Shown piece after piece: positions 1 through 6,974 of a stretch of 11,573 bases of DNA (position 1 is the first letter of the stretch; each line of letters begins with the position of its first letter). The translations under genes were made by a program, and so were the position numbers. Source of the DNA: Nitrospirota bacterium (GTDB lineage: Bacteria; Nitrospinota; Nitrospinia; Nitrospinales; Nitrospinaceae); NCBI GenBank assembly GCA_030600405.1, contig JAUVMD010000007.1, positions 1-11,573 of the forward strand. The letters run 5' to 3'. The notes below the pieces were generated by a model that worked only from the letters and a program-made list of their open reading frames with translations, did no database searches and was not told the DNA's origin.

Positions 1-7
1 AGCTTTT

Positions 8-1168
8 ATGAGCTCAGGCAATTACTTATTTACCTCCGAATCCGTTTCCGAAGGTCATCCCGATAAGATCTCAGATCAGATTTCGGATTCCATTCTCGAC
101 GCACTCCTAAAACAAGATCCTAACTCTCGTGTCGCTTGTGAAACTTTGGTGACTACGGGACTTGTCGTTATATCCGGTGAAGTAACCACTAAAGCCTACG
201 TGGAAATTCCAAAAATCGCCCGGCAAACCATCAAGGAAATCGGCTACACCCACTCCGATATGGGATTCGATTACCAGACCTGCGGGGTGATGGTCACTCT
301 CGACGAGCAGTCCCAGGATATCTCACAGGGCGTGGATGACGATCAGCATGAGCAGGGCGCCGGAGACCAGGGCATGATGTTCGGTTACGCCTCCAATGAA
401 ACCAAGGAGTTGATGCCCGCACCCATCGTGTACGCCCATAAGCTGGTCCAGAAACTGGCCGATGTACGCAAAAAAGGCATTCTGCCTTTTCTCCGGCCCG
501 ACAGCAAATCGCAGGTTTCGGTACGCTATGAAAAAGGCAAACCGGTTTGCATCGAAACGGTGGTTATCTCTTCTCAACATGATCCCGACGTTTCCAACAA
601 AAAAATCCGCTCGGGGATCATTGAAGAAGTTATCAATAAGGTAATCCCAAAAAGTTTTCGGGCTAAAAAGATGAAAACCCATATCAATCCCACTGGCCGG
701 TTTGTCGTCGGAGGACCTCAGGGAGATTGCGGTTTGACGGGCCGCAAAATCATAGTCGACACTTACGGCGGATTTGCCCGCCACGGAGGAGGCGCATTTT
801 CCGGTAAGGATGCCACCAAGGTGGACCGTTCCGCCGCCTACATGGCCCGCTACATCGCCAAAAATCTGGTAGCCGCCAAAATTGCCGACCGGTGTGAGGT
901 GCAACTGGCCTACGCGATCGGCGTGGCCGATCCCGTTTCCATTTTCGTCGATACCTTCAACACGCACCATATCAATCCCAAAAGCATTGAAGGCCTGATT
1001 CGGGATCACTTTGAATTAAAACCTGCCGGAATCATGAAATCATTGGACCTGAGAAAACCCCGGTTCAAGCAAACCGCCGCCTACGGTCATTTTGGTAGAA
1101 AAGAGAAGAGCTTCACCTGGGAGCAAACCGATAAAGCGACGAAGCTGAAGAAATCCGCAGGCTTATAA
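8..1168 (+). CDS. metK: S-adenosylmethionine synthetase (methionine adenosyltransferase)
   Basis: Makes S-adenosylmethionine from methionine and ATP in the cytoplasm, releasing phosphate and pyrophosphate. The 386-residue product is full length for the family (about 380-390). Visible signatures are GHPDK at residues 16-20 (ATP/methionine site), GAGDQG at 117-122, and the glycine-rich GGGAFSGKD loop at 260-268 that binds the triphosphate. Further family stretches are CGLTGRK near 241-247 and the C-terminal TAAYGHFGR. The ATG at position 8 fits the usual family N-terminus, about 15 residues before GHPDK, but only 7 bases precede it, so no ribosome binding site, promoter or SAM riboswitch can be judged. 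The next gene starts 92 bases downstream and is not ahcY, a common neighbour of metK. The identification is very secure. Confidence 0.98.
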   Translation: MSSGNYLFTSESVSEGHPDKISDQISDSILDALLKQDPNSRVACETLVTTGLVVISGEVTTKAYVEIPKIARQTIKEIGYTHSDMGFDYQTCGVMVTLDEQSQDISQGVDDDQHEQGAGDQGMMFGYASNETKELMPAPIVYAHKLVQKLADVRKKGILPFLRPDSKSQVSVRYEKGKPVCIETVVISSQHDPDVSNKKIRSGIIEEVINKVIPKSFRAKKMKTHINPTGRFVVGGPQGDCGLTGRKIIVDTYGGFARHGGGAFSGKDATKVDRSAAYMARYIAKNLVAAKIADRCEVQLAYAIGVADPVSIFVDTFNTHHINPKSIEGLIRDHFELKPAGIMKSLDLRKPRFKQTAAYGHFGRKEKSFTWEQTDKATKLKKSAGL

Positions 1169-1212
1169 CCTTTTCCTGTGAAAGAGAAGAATGATTTGCT
1201 GTATCTAAAACC

Positions 1213-1240
1213 TTTTGATTTCATTAGACAGTTTTATAAT
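1213..1240 (+). promoter_or_regulatory. Possible promoter before the Gfo/Idh/MocA gene
   Basis: A perfect TATAAT lies at 1235-1240 in the 92-base gap after metK. The best upstream partner is TTTTGA at 1213-1218 with a 16-base spacer, a weak -35. Transcription would start near 1247, leaving a leader of about 14 bases that just includes the ribosome binding site AGAAGGA (1248-1254). The short leader and poor -35 keep this tentative. I saw no convincing terminator for metK in the gap. Confidence 0.35.
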
Positions 1241-1260
1241 TATAAAGAGAAGGATTATAT

Positions 1261-2313
1261 ATGGCGGCTGAAATAATTCGCATCGGCATTATTGGAGCGG
1301 GTTCCAATACCCGGAAAATGCATATTCCGAAACTCCAGGTCATAGAAGGAGTCCAAATTGTTGAGGTCGCGAATCGGACCACGGCCTCCGCCCAGAAAGT
1401 TGCTGACGAGTTCCAAATCCCCACCGTTCGAAATCATTGGCAGGAAGTTATCGAGTCCAAGGAAGTCGACGCCATCGTCATCGGAACCTGGCCTGATCTA
1501 CATTGCGAGGCCGCCTGTAGGGCTCTGCAAGCAGGCAAGCATGTTCTTTGCGAAGCCAGAATGGCTATGGATGAAGTCGAAGCACGAACCATGCTTCAAA
1601 CCTCCTACAAGCATCCTGAATGTGTGGTGCAAATTGTCCCCTCCCCGTTTACGCTGCACGTCGATCCAACCCTGCTCAAAATGCTCGATAGCGGTGAGAT
1701 AGGAACACCACGGTTTTTTCGTTTCGAATACCAGGCGCCTCCTTCGGTTCCATTAGGGGAAACACTTCATTGGAGGCGAAATAAAAAATACAGCGGTTCC
1801 AACATCATGATGTTGGGAATTATCTATGAATCCCTCCTTCGTTGGTTCGGTTCCGCCGAATGGGTGGATGCCCATGCCGAAGTAATCAACGACCGCGCGA
1901 TGGACCTCGAAACCAATCAGGAAGTCGAGGTCGAAGTTCCCGATTACTTATCGGTTCAGATGAAAATGACCAATGGCATCCTGGGATCCCTGTTTATTCA
2001 CGAACTCAGCACCCGCTCCACCAGCTCCTCCATCAAAATATATGGCGACAAGGGATTCTTCCATTTGGATTTTGAATTGGATGGCAAACTCTATCTGTCG
2101 AAAGGTCAGGGAAACGAATTGAATGAAGTGCAAATTCCACCCGAGCAAGCTGGAAAATGGCGTGTGGAAGAAGAATTCATCAACACCATCCGTGGCCTCG
2201 AAGAAATTGAACACACTACTTTTACTACCGGAGTGGAATATATGAAGTTCACACAAGCGGTGAATGAAAGTTTCAATGGCGAAGGAGACCGGATAACCAT
2301 CCCTCCGGGTTAA
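1261..2313 (+). CDS. Gfo/Idh/MocA family protein with degenerate active site
   Basis: This 350-residue protein has the two-domain layout of the Gfo/Idh/MocA NAD(P)-dependent sugar/inositol dehydrogenases. An N-terminal Rossmann fold shows GIIGAG at residues 9-14, and a C-terminal alpha/beta domain starts near 130. Length is normal for the family. The active site is not normal. The usual EKP motif after GKHVLC reads EAR (98-100), so the catalytic lysine is missing. In the segment that normally reads GG...D.G.H, the aspartate position is Met185 and the histidine position Ile189 (segment 180-198, ending LLRWFG). It may bind a nucleotide without doing the standard hydride transfer, or use other residues. 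The ATG has a good ribosome binding site, AGAAGGA, 6 bases upstream. Endonuclease V follows after 5 bases. The substrate is unknown. Confidence 0.88.
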   Translation: MAAEIIRIGIIGAGSNTRKMHIPKLQVIEGVQIVEVANRTTASAQKVADEFQIPTVRNHWQEVIESKEVDAIVIGTWPDLHCEAACRALQAGKHVLCEARMAMDEVEARTMLQTSYKHPECVVQIVPSPFTLHVDPTLLKMLDSGEIGTPRFFRFEYQAPPSVPLGETLHWRRNKKYSGSNIMMLGIIYESLLRWFGSAEWVDAHAEVINDRAMDLETNQEVEVEVPDYLSVQMKMTNGILGSLFIHELSTRSTSSSIKIYGDKGFFHLDFELDGKLYLSKGQGNELNEVQIPPEQAGKWRVEEEFINTIRGLEEIEHTTFTTGVEYMKFTQAVNESFNGEGDRITIPPG

Positions 2314-2318
2314 ACCTT

Positions 2319-3014
2319 GTGTATTCATTTCCAATGACAATCCTCTCACTCCATTCTTGGAGGGTCACCCCGCAACAAGGTCTGAAAATCCAAAATGAAC
2401 TGGCGAATCAAGTAGAACAGAAAAATCGTCTTCGAACTCCCCAATGGATAGCAGGCGCCGATATCAGCATGACAATGCAAAGCAAGGAAGCCTATGCCGG
2501 CATCGTGATTTTAAACGCCCGCACCCTGGAAATCGCCAACGAATATTTCATTAAGGGGAAAATCGAATTTCCTTATATCCCCGGATTACTCTCCTTCCGT
2601 GAGGCGCCCTTACTGTTAAAACTCTTCAAAAAAGTATCCCCCGCACCACAATTGGTTTTCTTCGACGGACAGGGAGTGGCCCATCCCCGCAAACTGGGTC
2701 TGGCCTCGCACATGGGACTGTTTCTTAATTGCCCCACCATTGGTTGTGCCAAAAGCCGATTGACGGGAACCCACCGTGAACCGAAATTGAAGAAGGGAAG
2801 TCGAGCCCGCTTGAGGGATAAGGAGGGCAAAACTATTGGATCCGTTCTCCGGACGCGTGAGAACTGCAAACCGGTATTTGTTTCGGTCGGGCATCAAATT
2901 GATCTGGAGACGGCGATTCATTGGACAATGAAATGCACCACACGCTACCGGATTCCCGAACCCACCCGCCTGGCCCATATCCGGGTCAACGACTACCGGA
3001 AAAGTCATTCTTAA
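2319..3014 (+). CDS. nfi: Endonuclease V (deoxyinosine 3'-endonuclease)
   Basis: Endonuclease V cuts DNA one phosphodiester bond 3' of deaminated bases, mainly hypoxanthine, to start repair. All family landmarks are present: AGADIS with Asp48, PYIPGLLSFRE (85-95) with Tyr86 for the base wedge and Glu95, FFDGQGVAHPR (114-124) with metal-binding Asp116 and His122, then HMG, PTIGCAKS (139-146), and RIPEPTRLAH near the C-terminus. Asp48, Glu95 and Asp116 match the known metal-binding triad. At 231 residues it is full length. The start is either GTG at 2319 or ATG at 2334 (residue 6). Neither has a clear ribosome binding site, and the 5-base gap after the preceding stop suggests translational coupling. 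Its 3' end converges on the methyltransferase gene with 4 bases between the stop codons. Confidence 0.95.
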   Translation: MYSFPMTILSLHSWRVTPQQGLKIQNELANQVEQKNRLRTPQWIAGADISMTMQSKEAYAGIVILNARTLEIANEYFIKGKIEFPYIPGLLSFREAPLLLKLFKKVSPAPQLVFFDGQGVAHPRKLGLASHMGLFLNCPTIGCAKSRLTGTHREPKLKKGSRARLRDKEGKTIGSVLRTRENCKPVFVSVGHQIDLETAIHWTMKCTTRYRIPEPTRLAHIRVNDYRKSHS

Positions 3015-3018
3015 GTCG

Positions 3019-3759
3019 TTACGGTTTTCGCCCCACGACCAGACATCCGCTTCCGCCATACACGGTCTCGGACCGCTCGATGACAAATCCCACCTGTGCA
3101 ACTTCATCATGCAACTCTTCAGGCCGGTAGCCATGCCACCGACCAGATTTCAGCTGTCCCTCGATATGTTTTAATCCCAAGTGAAGGGTCAATGGATATA
3201 CCACATACTTTTTGAACCACCTCTGTGGATGGGAAACTTTGCCGTTCAAACTTTCAAGACTTTTACGAATGATCTTCTCCGCATTGTAGAAATGAGTTGG
3301 ATTGGCAGTCACCAATAATCCTCTCGGCTTCAGAACTCTCCAAAATTCCTGATACACCTGCCTCCGGTCCTTTTCCTCCGGCAACGTGTAAACGGAAAAA
3401 TGAGCGGCCACACAGGAAACGGAGGCGTCAGCCAGTGGCAAATCCTTGGAAAGATCAGTTTGCACCCCAGAAACGGAACCATTGAGGTTCAATCGATTCG
3501 CTCTCGGTTTCAGGGAGGCGAGACCGGCCGGGAGAATATCCATGCCCAAATATCGCCCATCCTTTGTCAACCGATCCGCCAGAAAGGAAAGCAGCAATCC
3601 CGAGCCGCAACCCGCGTCCAGAAGCCACCCATCATCGGACAAGCGCACCGCCTCTGCTGTCCGCCGGAGAGAATCATAATAAGCCTCGGGACTCAGCCCG
3701 TCATAGAGCCGGGTCTTGAACCCAATCTCCCAGTATTTTTTGTATAAGGTTGAAAAAAT
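3019..3759 (-). CDS. Class I SAM-dependent methyltransferase, apparent ATT start
   Basis: A Rossmann-fold methyltransferase of the UbiE/Methyltransf_11 type. Motif I is LLDAGCGSG (residues 46-54), the acidic ribose-binding residue is Asp74 in GMDILP, and the later strand shows DLPLADASVSCV and then FWRVLKPRGLLVTANP (139-154). The substrate is unknown. The first canonical start, GTG at 3648, would begin only 9 codons before motif I. However, the frame stays open upstream to a TAG at 3765-3763 and encodes a plausible N-terminus (STLYKKYWEIGFKTRLYDG and onward). That stretch contains no ATG, GTG or TTG. An AGGAG at 3772-3768 sits 8 bases before an ATT at 3759-3757, giving a 246-residue protein. 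Alternatives are an indel or base error here. The family call is secure; the exact start is inferred. Confidence 0.85.
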   Translation of the reverse strand: MFSTLYKKYWEIGFKTRLYDGLSPEAYYDSLRRTAEAVRLSDDGWLLDAGCGSGLLLSFLADRLTKDGRYLGMDILPAGLASLKPRANRLNLNGSVSGVQTDLSKDLPLADASVSCVAAHFSVYTLPEEKDRRQVYQEFWRVLKPRGLLVTANPTHFYNAEKIIRKSLESLNGKVSHPQRWFKKYVVYPLTLHLGLKHIEGQLKSGRWHGYRPEELHDEVAQVGFVIERSETVYGGSGCLVVGRKP

Positions 3760-3767
3760 TTTCTATT

Positions 3768-3775
3768 CTCCTTCT
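3768..3775 (-). promoter_or_regulatory. Shine-Dalgarno that defines the methyltransferase start
   Basis: Read on the - strand this is AGAAGGAG, a near-perfect Shine-Dalgarno. It is followed by AATAGAAA and then ATT at 3759. The in-frame TAG at 3765-3763 falls inside the spacer, so within this frame ATT is the only near-cognate codon at a workable distance (8 bases). The site therefore decides the start call. Confidence 0.7.
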
Positions 3776-3803
3776 TGTTCGGTACCCACAAAGTCAATAT
3801 AAT
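3775..3803 (+). promoter_or_regulatory. Putative promoter for the 144-residue protein gene
   Basis: TTGTTC at 3775-3780 and a perfect TATAAT at 3798-3803 are separated by 17 bases. Transcription would start near 3810, leaving a leader of about 20 bases that includes GGAG at 3820-3823, 7 bases before the ATG. The -35 matches consensus at only its TTG half. The site lies in the short divergent region shared with the methyltransferase gene. Confidence 0.5.
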
Positions 3804-3832
3804 GGAACCCACTAATACTGGAGTTCCATTAT
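3799..3832. promoter_or_regulatory. Perfect 10-bp dyad over -10 box and start codon (operator candidate)
   Basis: ATAATGGAAC at 3799-3808 is exactly complementary to GTTCCATTAT at 3823-3832, with 14 bases between. The left arm overlaps the TATAAT box and the right arm runs into the ATG of the 144-residue gene. If transcription starts near 3810, the left arm is not in the message, so this fits a DNA operator for a dimeric regulator better than an RNA hairpin. It could also affect the divergent methyltransferase gene. No regulator gene is visible nearby. Confidence 0.5.
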
Positions 3833-4265
3833 GGCGAAAAAACCCTTTATCAACAAATACGGATTTGTCGAATATCCCTTCCTGCATGACCAGCGCAAGG
3901 GCAAAAACTGGTGGTTTTTCAATCTGTTGGAGGACCATTTAAAACGGCGGTGCCGGCGGAAGCATGGGGAGGATTACACCAAGCAGAATATGCATGATGA
4001 CATGCTGACGTTCCTTCACGATACCAATCTGAAATTTTATGTACTACTGCCTTCCGGCATGGGTATGGAGTTCAAACTGATCGGCAAATACCACACGAAG
4101 GAATTGGTTCATCTGGAAGACCCGGTACCCTACATCACTGAAAAATACGGTGGCGGCAAATTCAAGGTCAATATCTACCACGAGGGCACTTTCGCCGGCA
4201 CGGAAAACTTCAAAACCCACGGCGATCCCAAATGGGTCGAAATTCCGGACGACAATCTGACCTGA
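3831..4265 (+). CDS. Uncharacterised 144-residue protein
   Basis: I do not recognise this family. The product is a soluble, charged and aromatic-rich protein with no signal peptide or membrane segment. Its N-terminus reads KKPFINKYGFVEYPFLHD, followed by a basic helix-like stretch (residues about 30-46, with KRRCRRKH), a central strand-like run KFYVLLPSGMGMEFKLIGKYH (68-88), and a glycine and aromatic C-terminal half. There is one cysteine and no obvious catalytic motif. The ATG is supported by GGAG 7 bases upstream and by a promoter-like sequence. The stop is 36 bases before the lipase gene, suggesting co-transcription. A 10-bp inverted repeat overlaps its start codon and suggests regulated expression. 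Its coding frame is clean and unopposed, so it is likely a real gene. Confidence 0.8.
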   Translation: MAKKPFINKYGFVEYPFLHDQRKGKNWWFFNLLEDHLKRRCRRKHGEDYTKQNMHDDMLTFLHDTNLKFYVLLPSGMGMEFKLIGKYHTKELVHLEDPVPYITEKYGGGKFKVNIYHEGTFAGTENFKTHGDPKWVEIPDDNLT

Positions 4266-4301
4266 AGCGCAATCAAATAAAATTGCAGCTGAAAGTTAAG
4301 G

Positions 4302-5717
4302 ATGCGAAAATATTTTTCGATTTATATCTTTTTCTTGGCACTCCTTCCCGCTTGCGGCCCTGCCCAACATGTTCCTGACCTGGGCAATCTTTACAATAAA
4401 TTGGCTATGCATGAAGATCCTCATCGCAACCCGATCATCGTAATACCGGGGGTGCTGGGTTCCAAATTGGTCGATCAGGATTCGGGTGATATCGTCTGGG
4501 GAGCCTTCGGCCTGGGCCAAGTGGACCCCAACACTTCCAAAGGCGCGCGGCTGGTGGCCCTGCCCATGGCCCCGGGCCAACCGCTGCAAGAATTGCATGA
4601 TAACGTTCAGTCTGCAGGAGCATTGGACCGAATCAATTTTAATTTTTTGGGTTTCCCTTTACAACTTGATGCCTACTATCATATTTTGCAAACCTTGGGT
4701 GTGGGAGGATACCGGGATGAAGAGCTGGGCATAGCCGGTGCTATCGACTACGGAGAAGGCCACTATACGTGTTTTCAATTCGCCTATGACTGGCGCCGGG
4801 ATATTGTAGAAAGTGCTAAAAACCTTGATCGCTTAATCCAAGAAAAAACCCGCTACGTTCAAGAGGAAACCGAAAAGCAGTTTGGCATTAAACTGGAGAA
4901 GGTAAAATTTGACATCGTCGCCCACTCCATGGGCGGATTGGTCGCGCGTTATTACCTCCGCTACGGCGGGGCGGACCTTCCAGAAGACGGCAGTCTTCCC
5001 GAACTAACCTGGGCCGGCGCCCAGTATGTGGATCATCTCATATTGATCGGCACCCCCAATGCCGGATCATTGGGTTCTCTTCAGAACCTCATTTCCGGAG
5101 TCAGCCCAGCAACCCTATTCCCCCACTACTCTGCCGCCGTATTGGGTACCATGCCCACCATGTATGAATTACTCCCCCGGGCGCGTCATCTTCCTTTGTT
5201 GCGGGAAGACGGTCAACCGGTAGAAGATTTGTATGATCCGGAATTATGGAAAAAGCAACAATGGGGCTTGGCCGATCCGGAGCAGGATCATATTCTCAAA
5301 TTACTCCTGCCAGAAGTCGAGAGCCGGGAACAAAGGCTCGAAATCGCACTGGATCACCAAGCCAAGGCATTACGGCGTGCCCGGCAATTCACCTCTGCCA
5401 TAGACGTTCCGGCCAAACCGCCGGACTCGCTCAAGTTATTTCTAATAGCTGGAGATGCCGAGGACACCAAAATGACCGCACAAATTAATCCTGAAGGGGG
5501 AATCAAAATCATCAAAACCGGTCCGGGAGATGGCACCGTGTTGCGCAGTAGCACACTTATGGACGAGCGGATGGCGGACAATCTCCAGAACCGGTTGATT
5601 TCCCCAATTCACTGGGACCAGGTACTCTTTATTTTTTCCGACCACCTGGGGCTTACCAAAGACCCCGCCTTTACCGACAATGTTCTTTACTTTTTGCTGG
5701 AGAGTCCCCGGAATTAG
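4302..5717 (+). CDS. LCAT-like alpha/beta-hydrolase lipoprotein (putative phospholipase/acyltransferase)
   Basis: A 471-residue protein of the lecithin:cholesterol acyltransferase (LCAT-like) branch of alpha/beta hydrolases, which act on phospholipid or other acyl esters. The N-terminus is a lipoprotein signal: MRK, a hydrophobic run, then the lipobox LPAC with Cys18, so it is likely membrane-anchored outside the cytoplasm. Family landmarks are IPGVLGSKL (48-56, oxyanion region), FAYDWRRD (160-167) and the nucleophile elbow AHSMGG with Ser209. Probable triad partners are Asp410 in GPGDGTV and His448 in FSDHLGL. IGTPNAGS (249-256) is also typical. The start follows a weak GAAAG at 4291-4295. 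The preceding unknown gene ends 36 bases upstream. The gene converges on the radical SAM gene with 17 bases between the ends. The substrate cannot be read from sequence. Confidence 0.88.
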   Translation: MRKYFSIYIFFLALLPACGPAQHVPDLGNLYNKLAMHEDPHRNPIIVIPGVLGSKLVDQDSGDIVWGAFGLGQVDPNTSKGARLVALPMAPGQPLQELHDNVQSAGALDRINFNFLGFPLQLDAYYHILQTLGVGGYRDEELGIAGAIDYGEGHYTCFQFAYDWRRDIVESAKNLDRLIQEKTRYVQEETEKQFGIKLEKVKFDIVAHSMGGLVARYYLRYGGADLPEDGSLPELTWAGAQYVDHLILIGTPNAGSLGSLQNLISGVSPATLFPHYSAAVLGTMPTMYELLPRARHLPLLREDGQPVEDLYDPELWKKQQWGLADPEQDHILKLLLPEVESREQRLEIALDHQAKALRRARQFTSAIDVPAKPPDSLKLFLIAGDAEDTKMTAQINPEGGIKIIKTGPGDGTVLRSSTLMDERMADNLQNRLISPIHWDQVLFIFSDHLGLTKDPAFTDNVLYFLLESPRN

Positions 5718-5734
5718 TTTGGTGCCTGGCCGTT

Positions 5735-6802
5735 TCAGGTAAAATTATAGGCGAAGCACCCGCTGGTACAGCGCACCATGTAATGAGGACAGCTTTTACA
5801 GGGTTCTTTCGGTTGAGTGTCCTCAAAAACATGGCCGAGGAATTTAGTGTGCATTTTCTTCACAGCGATATCGTTGACTACCTTGAAGTCCTGGACATTC
5901 CCCAATTTAAAACCATGAAACGGGAAACAATTGAAGCAGTCGCCTTTTGGGTCAACGTCCATCGGGCTGTCATCGGCACACCCAAAGTTTAAATCCTGGT
6001 CATTCCACTCTGTGATATTAGGAACCGGTTGATTGGCGTGATAAAAAAATCGCTCCACCAGAGGATATTCTTCCTCTGAAATGTTGTCTAAGAAACAGGG
6101 CGGAAACGAACAGTCAAACCGAAACGTCAACTGCGGAAACTTCTTGAGAAGGTCGATCATCTTGCGTCCCATCCTGGGAAAATCTTTGATCGGCAACGTC
6201 ACATTCTCCTCTTCCCCCACAATGGGAAACGCGGGGCTAACGCGGATTTTGTAACTCTGCCCCTCAGGCAAACCCAGGTCCTGATAAATGGCGTCGATTT
6301 CGCGGCACTGGGTCTCAAGGTCCTGCTCAACCGAATACAAATTGAGGCTGAACATCAGGCTGTAGCCGTTTTCTCCAAGAATCATTTCCGCCACCTCCCG
6401 GCAGCGTTGATGATTGCGCTCGCTGATGTTTTCCATGGTCTGCCAGTTCAGGAGAATCGAGAATTGAATCTGGCGTTGGATACTGCCTCCCGACCCGACC
6501 GTTTCCAGCAACAGGTCGAGAGTCTTGTCCGGCATCAATCCATTGGTGAAGACCCCGAGATAGGAGAAAGGTTGCATGCTCTGCAGGGTGCTGGTGAGAA
6601 TATCGTTGAATCGGGGATGCAGGGTCGGCTCCCCGCCCATGAAATTGATGAGGGTGACGTTTTTAATCCGCGGTAACATCTCTTCCGTGAAAAAATCGTA
6701 ATCCATGGACTTGCCGGGTGTCTTCACGGTCTCTTCCATGTATTCATCGGCGAAGCAGTAATTACACTTCAAATTACAATAACTATTCAAAATTAGGTTC
6801 AT
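5735..6802 (-). CDS. Radical SAM protein with C-terminal SPASM domain
   Basis: A radical SAM enzyme that should cleave SAM reductively at a [4Fe-4S] cluster. Numbered from the ATG at 6802 (355 residues), the cluster motif CNLKCNYC gives Cys9, Cys13 and Cys16, and FMGGEP has GGEP at 56-59 for SAM binding. The C-terminal part carries seven cysteines in SPASM order: Cys275, Cys289, Cys292, then Cys335, Cys338, Cys345 and Cys349 (CX2CX6CX3C), with KLGNV between the two groups, so one or two auxiliary clusters are expected. SPASM proteins commonly modify peptides or protein side chains, as in RiPP maturases and sulfatase-maturing enzymes. No precursor peptide or sulfatase is visible here. An in-frame TTG at 6832 would add 10 residues but has no ribosome binding site; the ATG has GGAG 10 bases upstream. 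Confidence 0.9.
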   Translation of the reverse strand: MNLILNSYCNLKCNYCFADEYMEETVKTPGKSMDYDFFTEEMLPRIKNVTLINFMGGEPTLHPRFNDILTSTLQSMQPFSYLGVFTNGLMPDKTLDLLLETVGSGGSIQRQIQFSILLNWQTMENISERNHQRCREVAEMILGENGYSLMFSLNLYSVEQDLETQCREIDAIYQDLGLPEGQSYKIRVSPAFPIVGEEENVTLPIKDFPRMGRKMIDLLKKFPQLTFRFDCSFPPCFLDNISEEEYPLVERFFYHANQPVPNITEWNDQDLNFGCADDSPMDVDPKGDCFNCFPFHGFKLGNVQDFKVVNDIAVKKMHTKFLGHVFEDTQPKEPCKSCPHYMVRCTSGCFAYNFT

Positions 6803-6832
6803 TGAACAATGGCTCCATTGGCGCAAGGCCAA

Positions 6833-6972
6833 TACCAGAATGCAGGATGAGTCCTGCAGATACCTCCCGGATCACCCCGCCAAAAGCTTATCCGCTCGGT
6901 CCGATCCGGTTATAAAACCGCACTTTCTAAGGGGGATACCGGTGGCTTGCATTATATAAGAAACTTTCTATA
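6833..6972. other. Divergent intergenic region, radical SAM / unknown gene
   Basis: About 140-170 bases separate the two divergent genes. It holds the hairpin at 6841-6858, a smaller stem CGGTT/AACCG at 6907-6920, a + strand promoter-like pair ending at 6974, and a - strand TATAAT at 6956-6951 with no recognisable -35. No convincing small gene was found: a 13-codon open frame from ATG 6809 has nothing to support it. Confidence 0.5.
6841..6858. repeat. Perfect 7-bp hairpin upstream of the radical SAM gene
   Basis: TGCAGGA (6841-6847) and TCCTGCA (6852-6858) form a perfect stem around a 4-base loop. It lies 38 bases before the radical SAM ATG at 6802, in what should be its leader. There is no T-run on either side, so it is not a standard terminator. 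It could be a leader structure or a small operator. Confidence 0.45.
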
Positions 6973-6974
6973 AT
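6947..6974 (+). promoter_or_regulatory. Putative promoter for the 314-residue protein gene
   Basis: TTGCAT at 6947-6952 and a perfect TATAAT at 6969-6974 are spaced by 16 bases. The -10 box overlaps the first in-frame ATG (6973), and transcription would start near 6981. If this promoter is used, translation must begin at a later ATG such as 7006. Confidence 0.4.

Noticed and set aside
1..7. SAM riboswitch before metK
   Set aside because: Only 7 bases upstream of metK are present, so nothing can be said.
323..1009. Long open frame on the - strand inside metK (228 codons)
   Set aside because: It lies wholly opposite a certain metK, its product resembles no known family, and it is best explained as a shadow of metK codon use.
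2616..3134. Open frame of 172 codons on the - strand opposite endonuclease V
   Set aside because: It overlaps the conserved endonuclease V and the methyltransferase end, and has no recognisable protein features.
4269..4286. Hairpin GCAAT/ATTGC between the unknown 144-residue gene and the lipase
   Set aside because: A 5-bp A/T-rich stem with an 8-base loop is too weak to call a terminator or regulator.
5718..5734. Terminator between the convergent lipase and radical SAM genes
   Set aside because: Only a 4-bp CCTG/CAGG stem is visible and there is no T-run on either strand.
6809..6850. Possible 13-residue peptide next to the radical SAM gene as a RiPP precursor
   Set aside because: It is very short, has no ribosome binding site, no cysteine or leader-like sequence, and runs opposite the start of the radical SAM gene.
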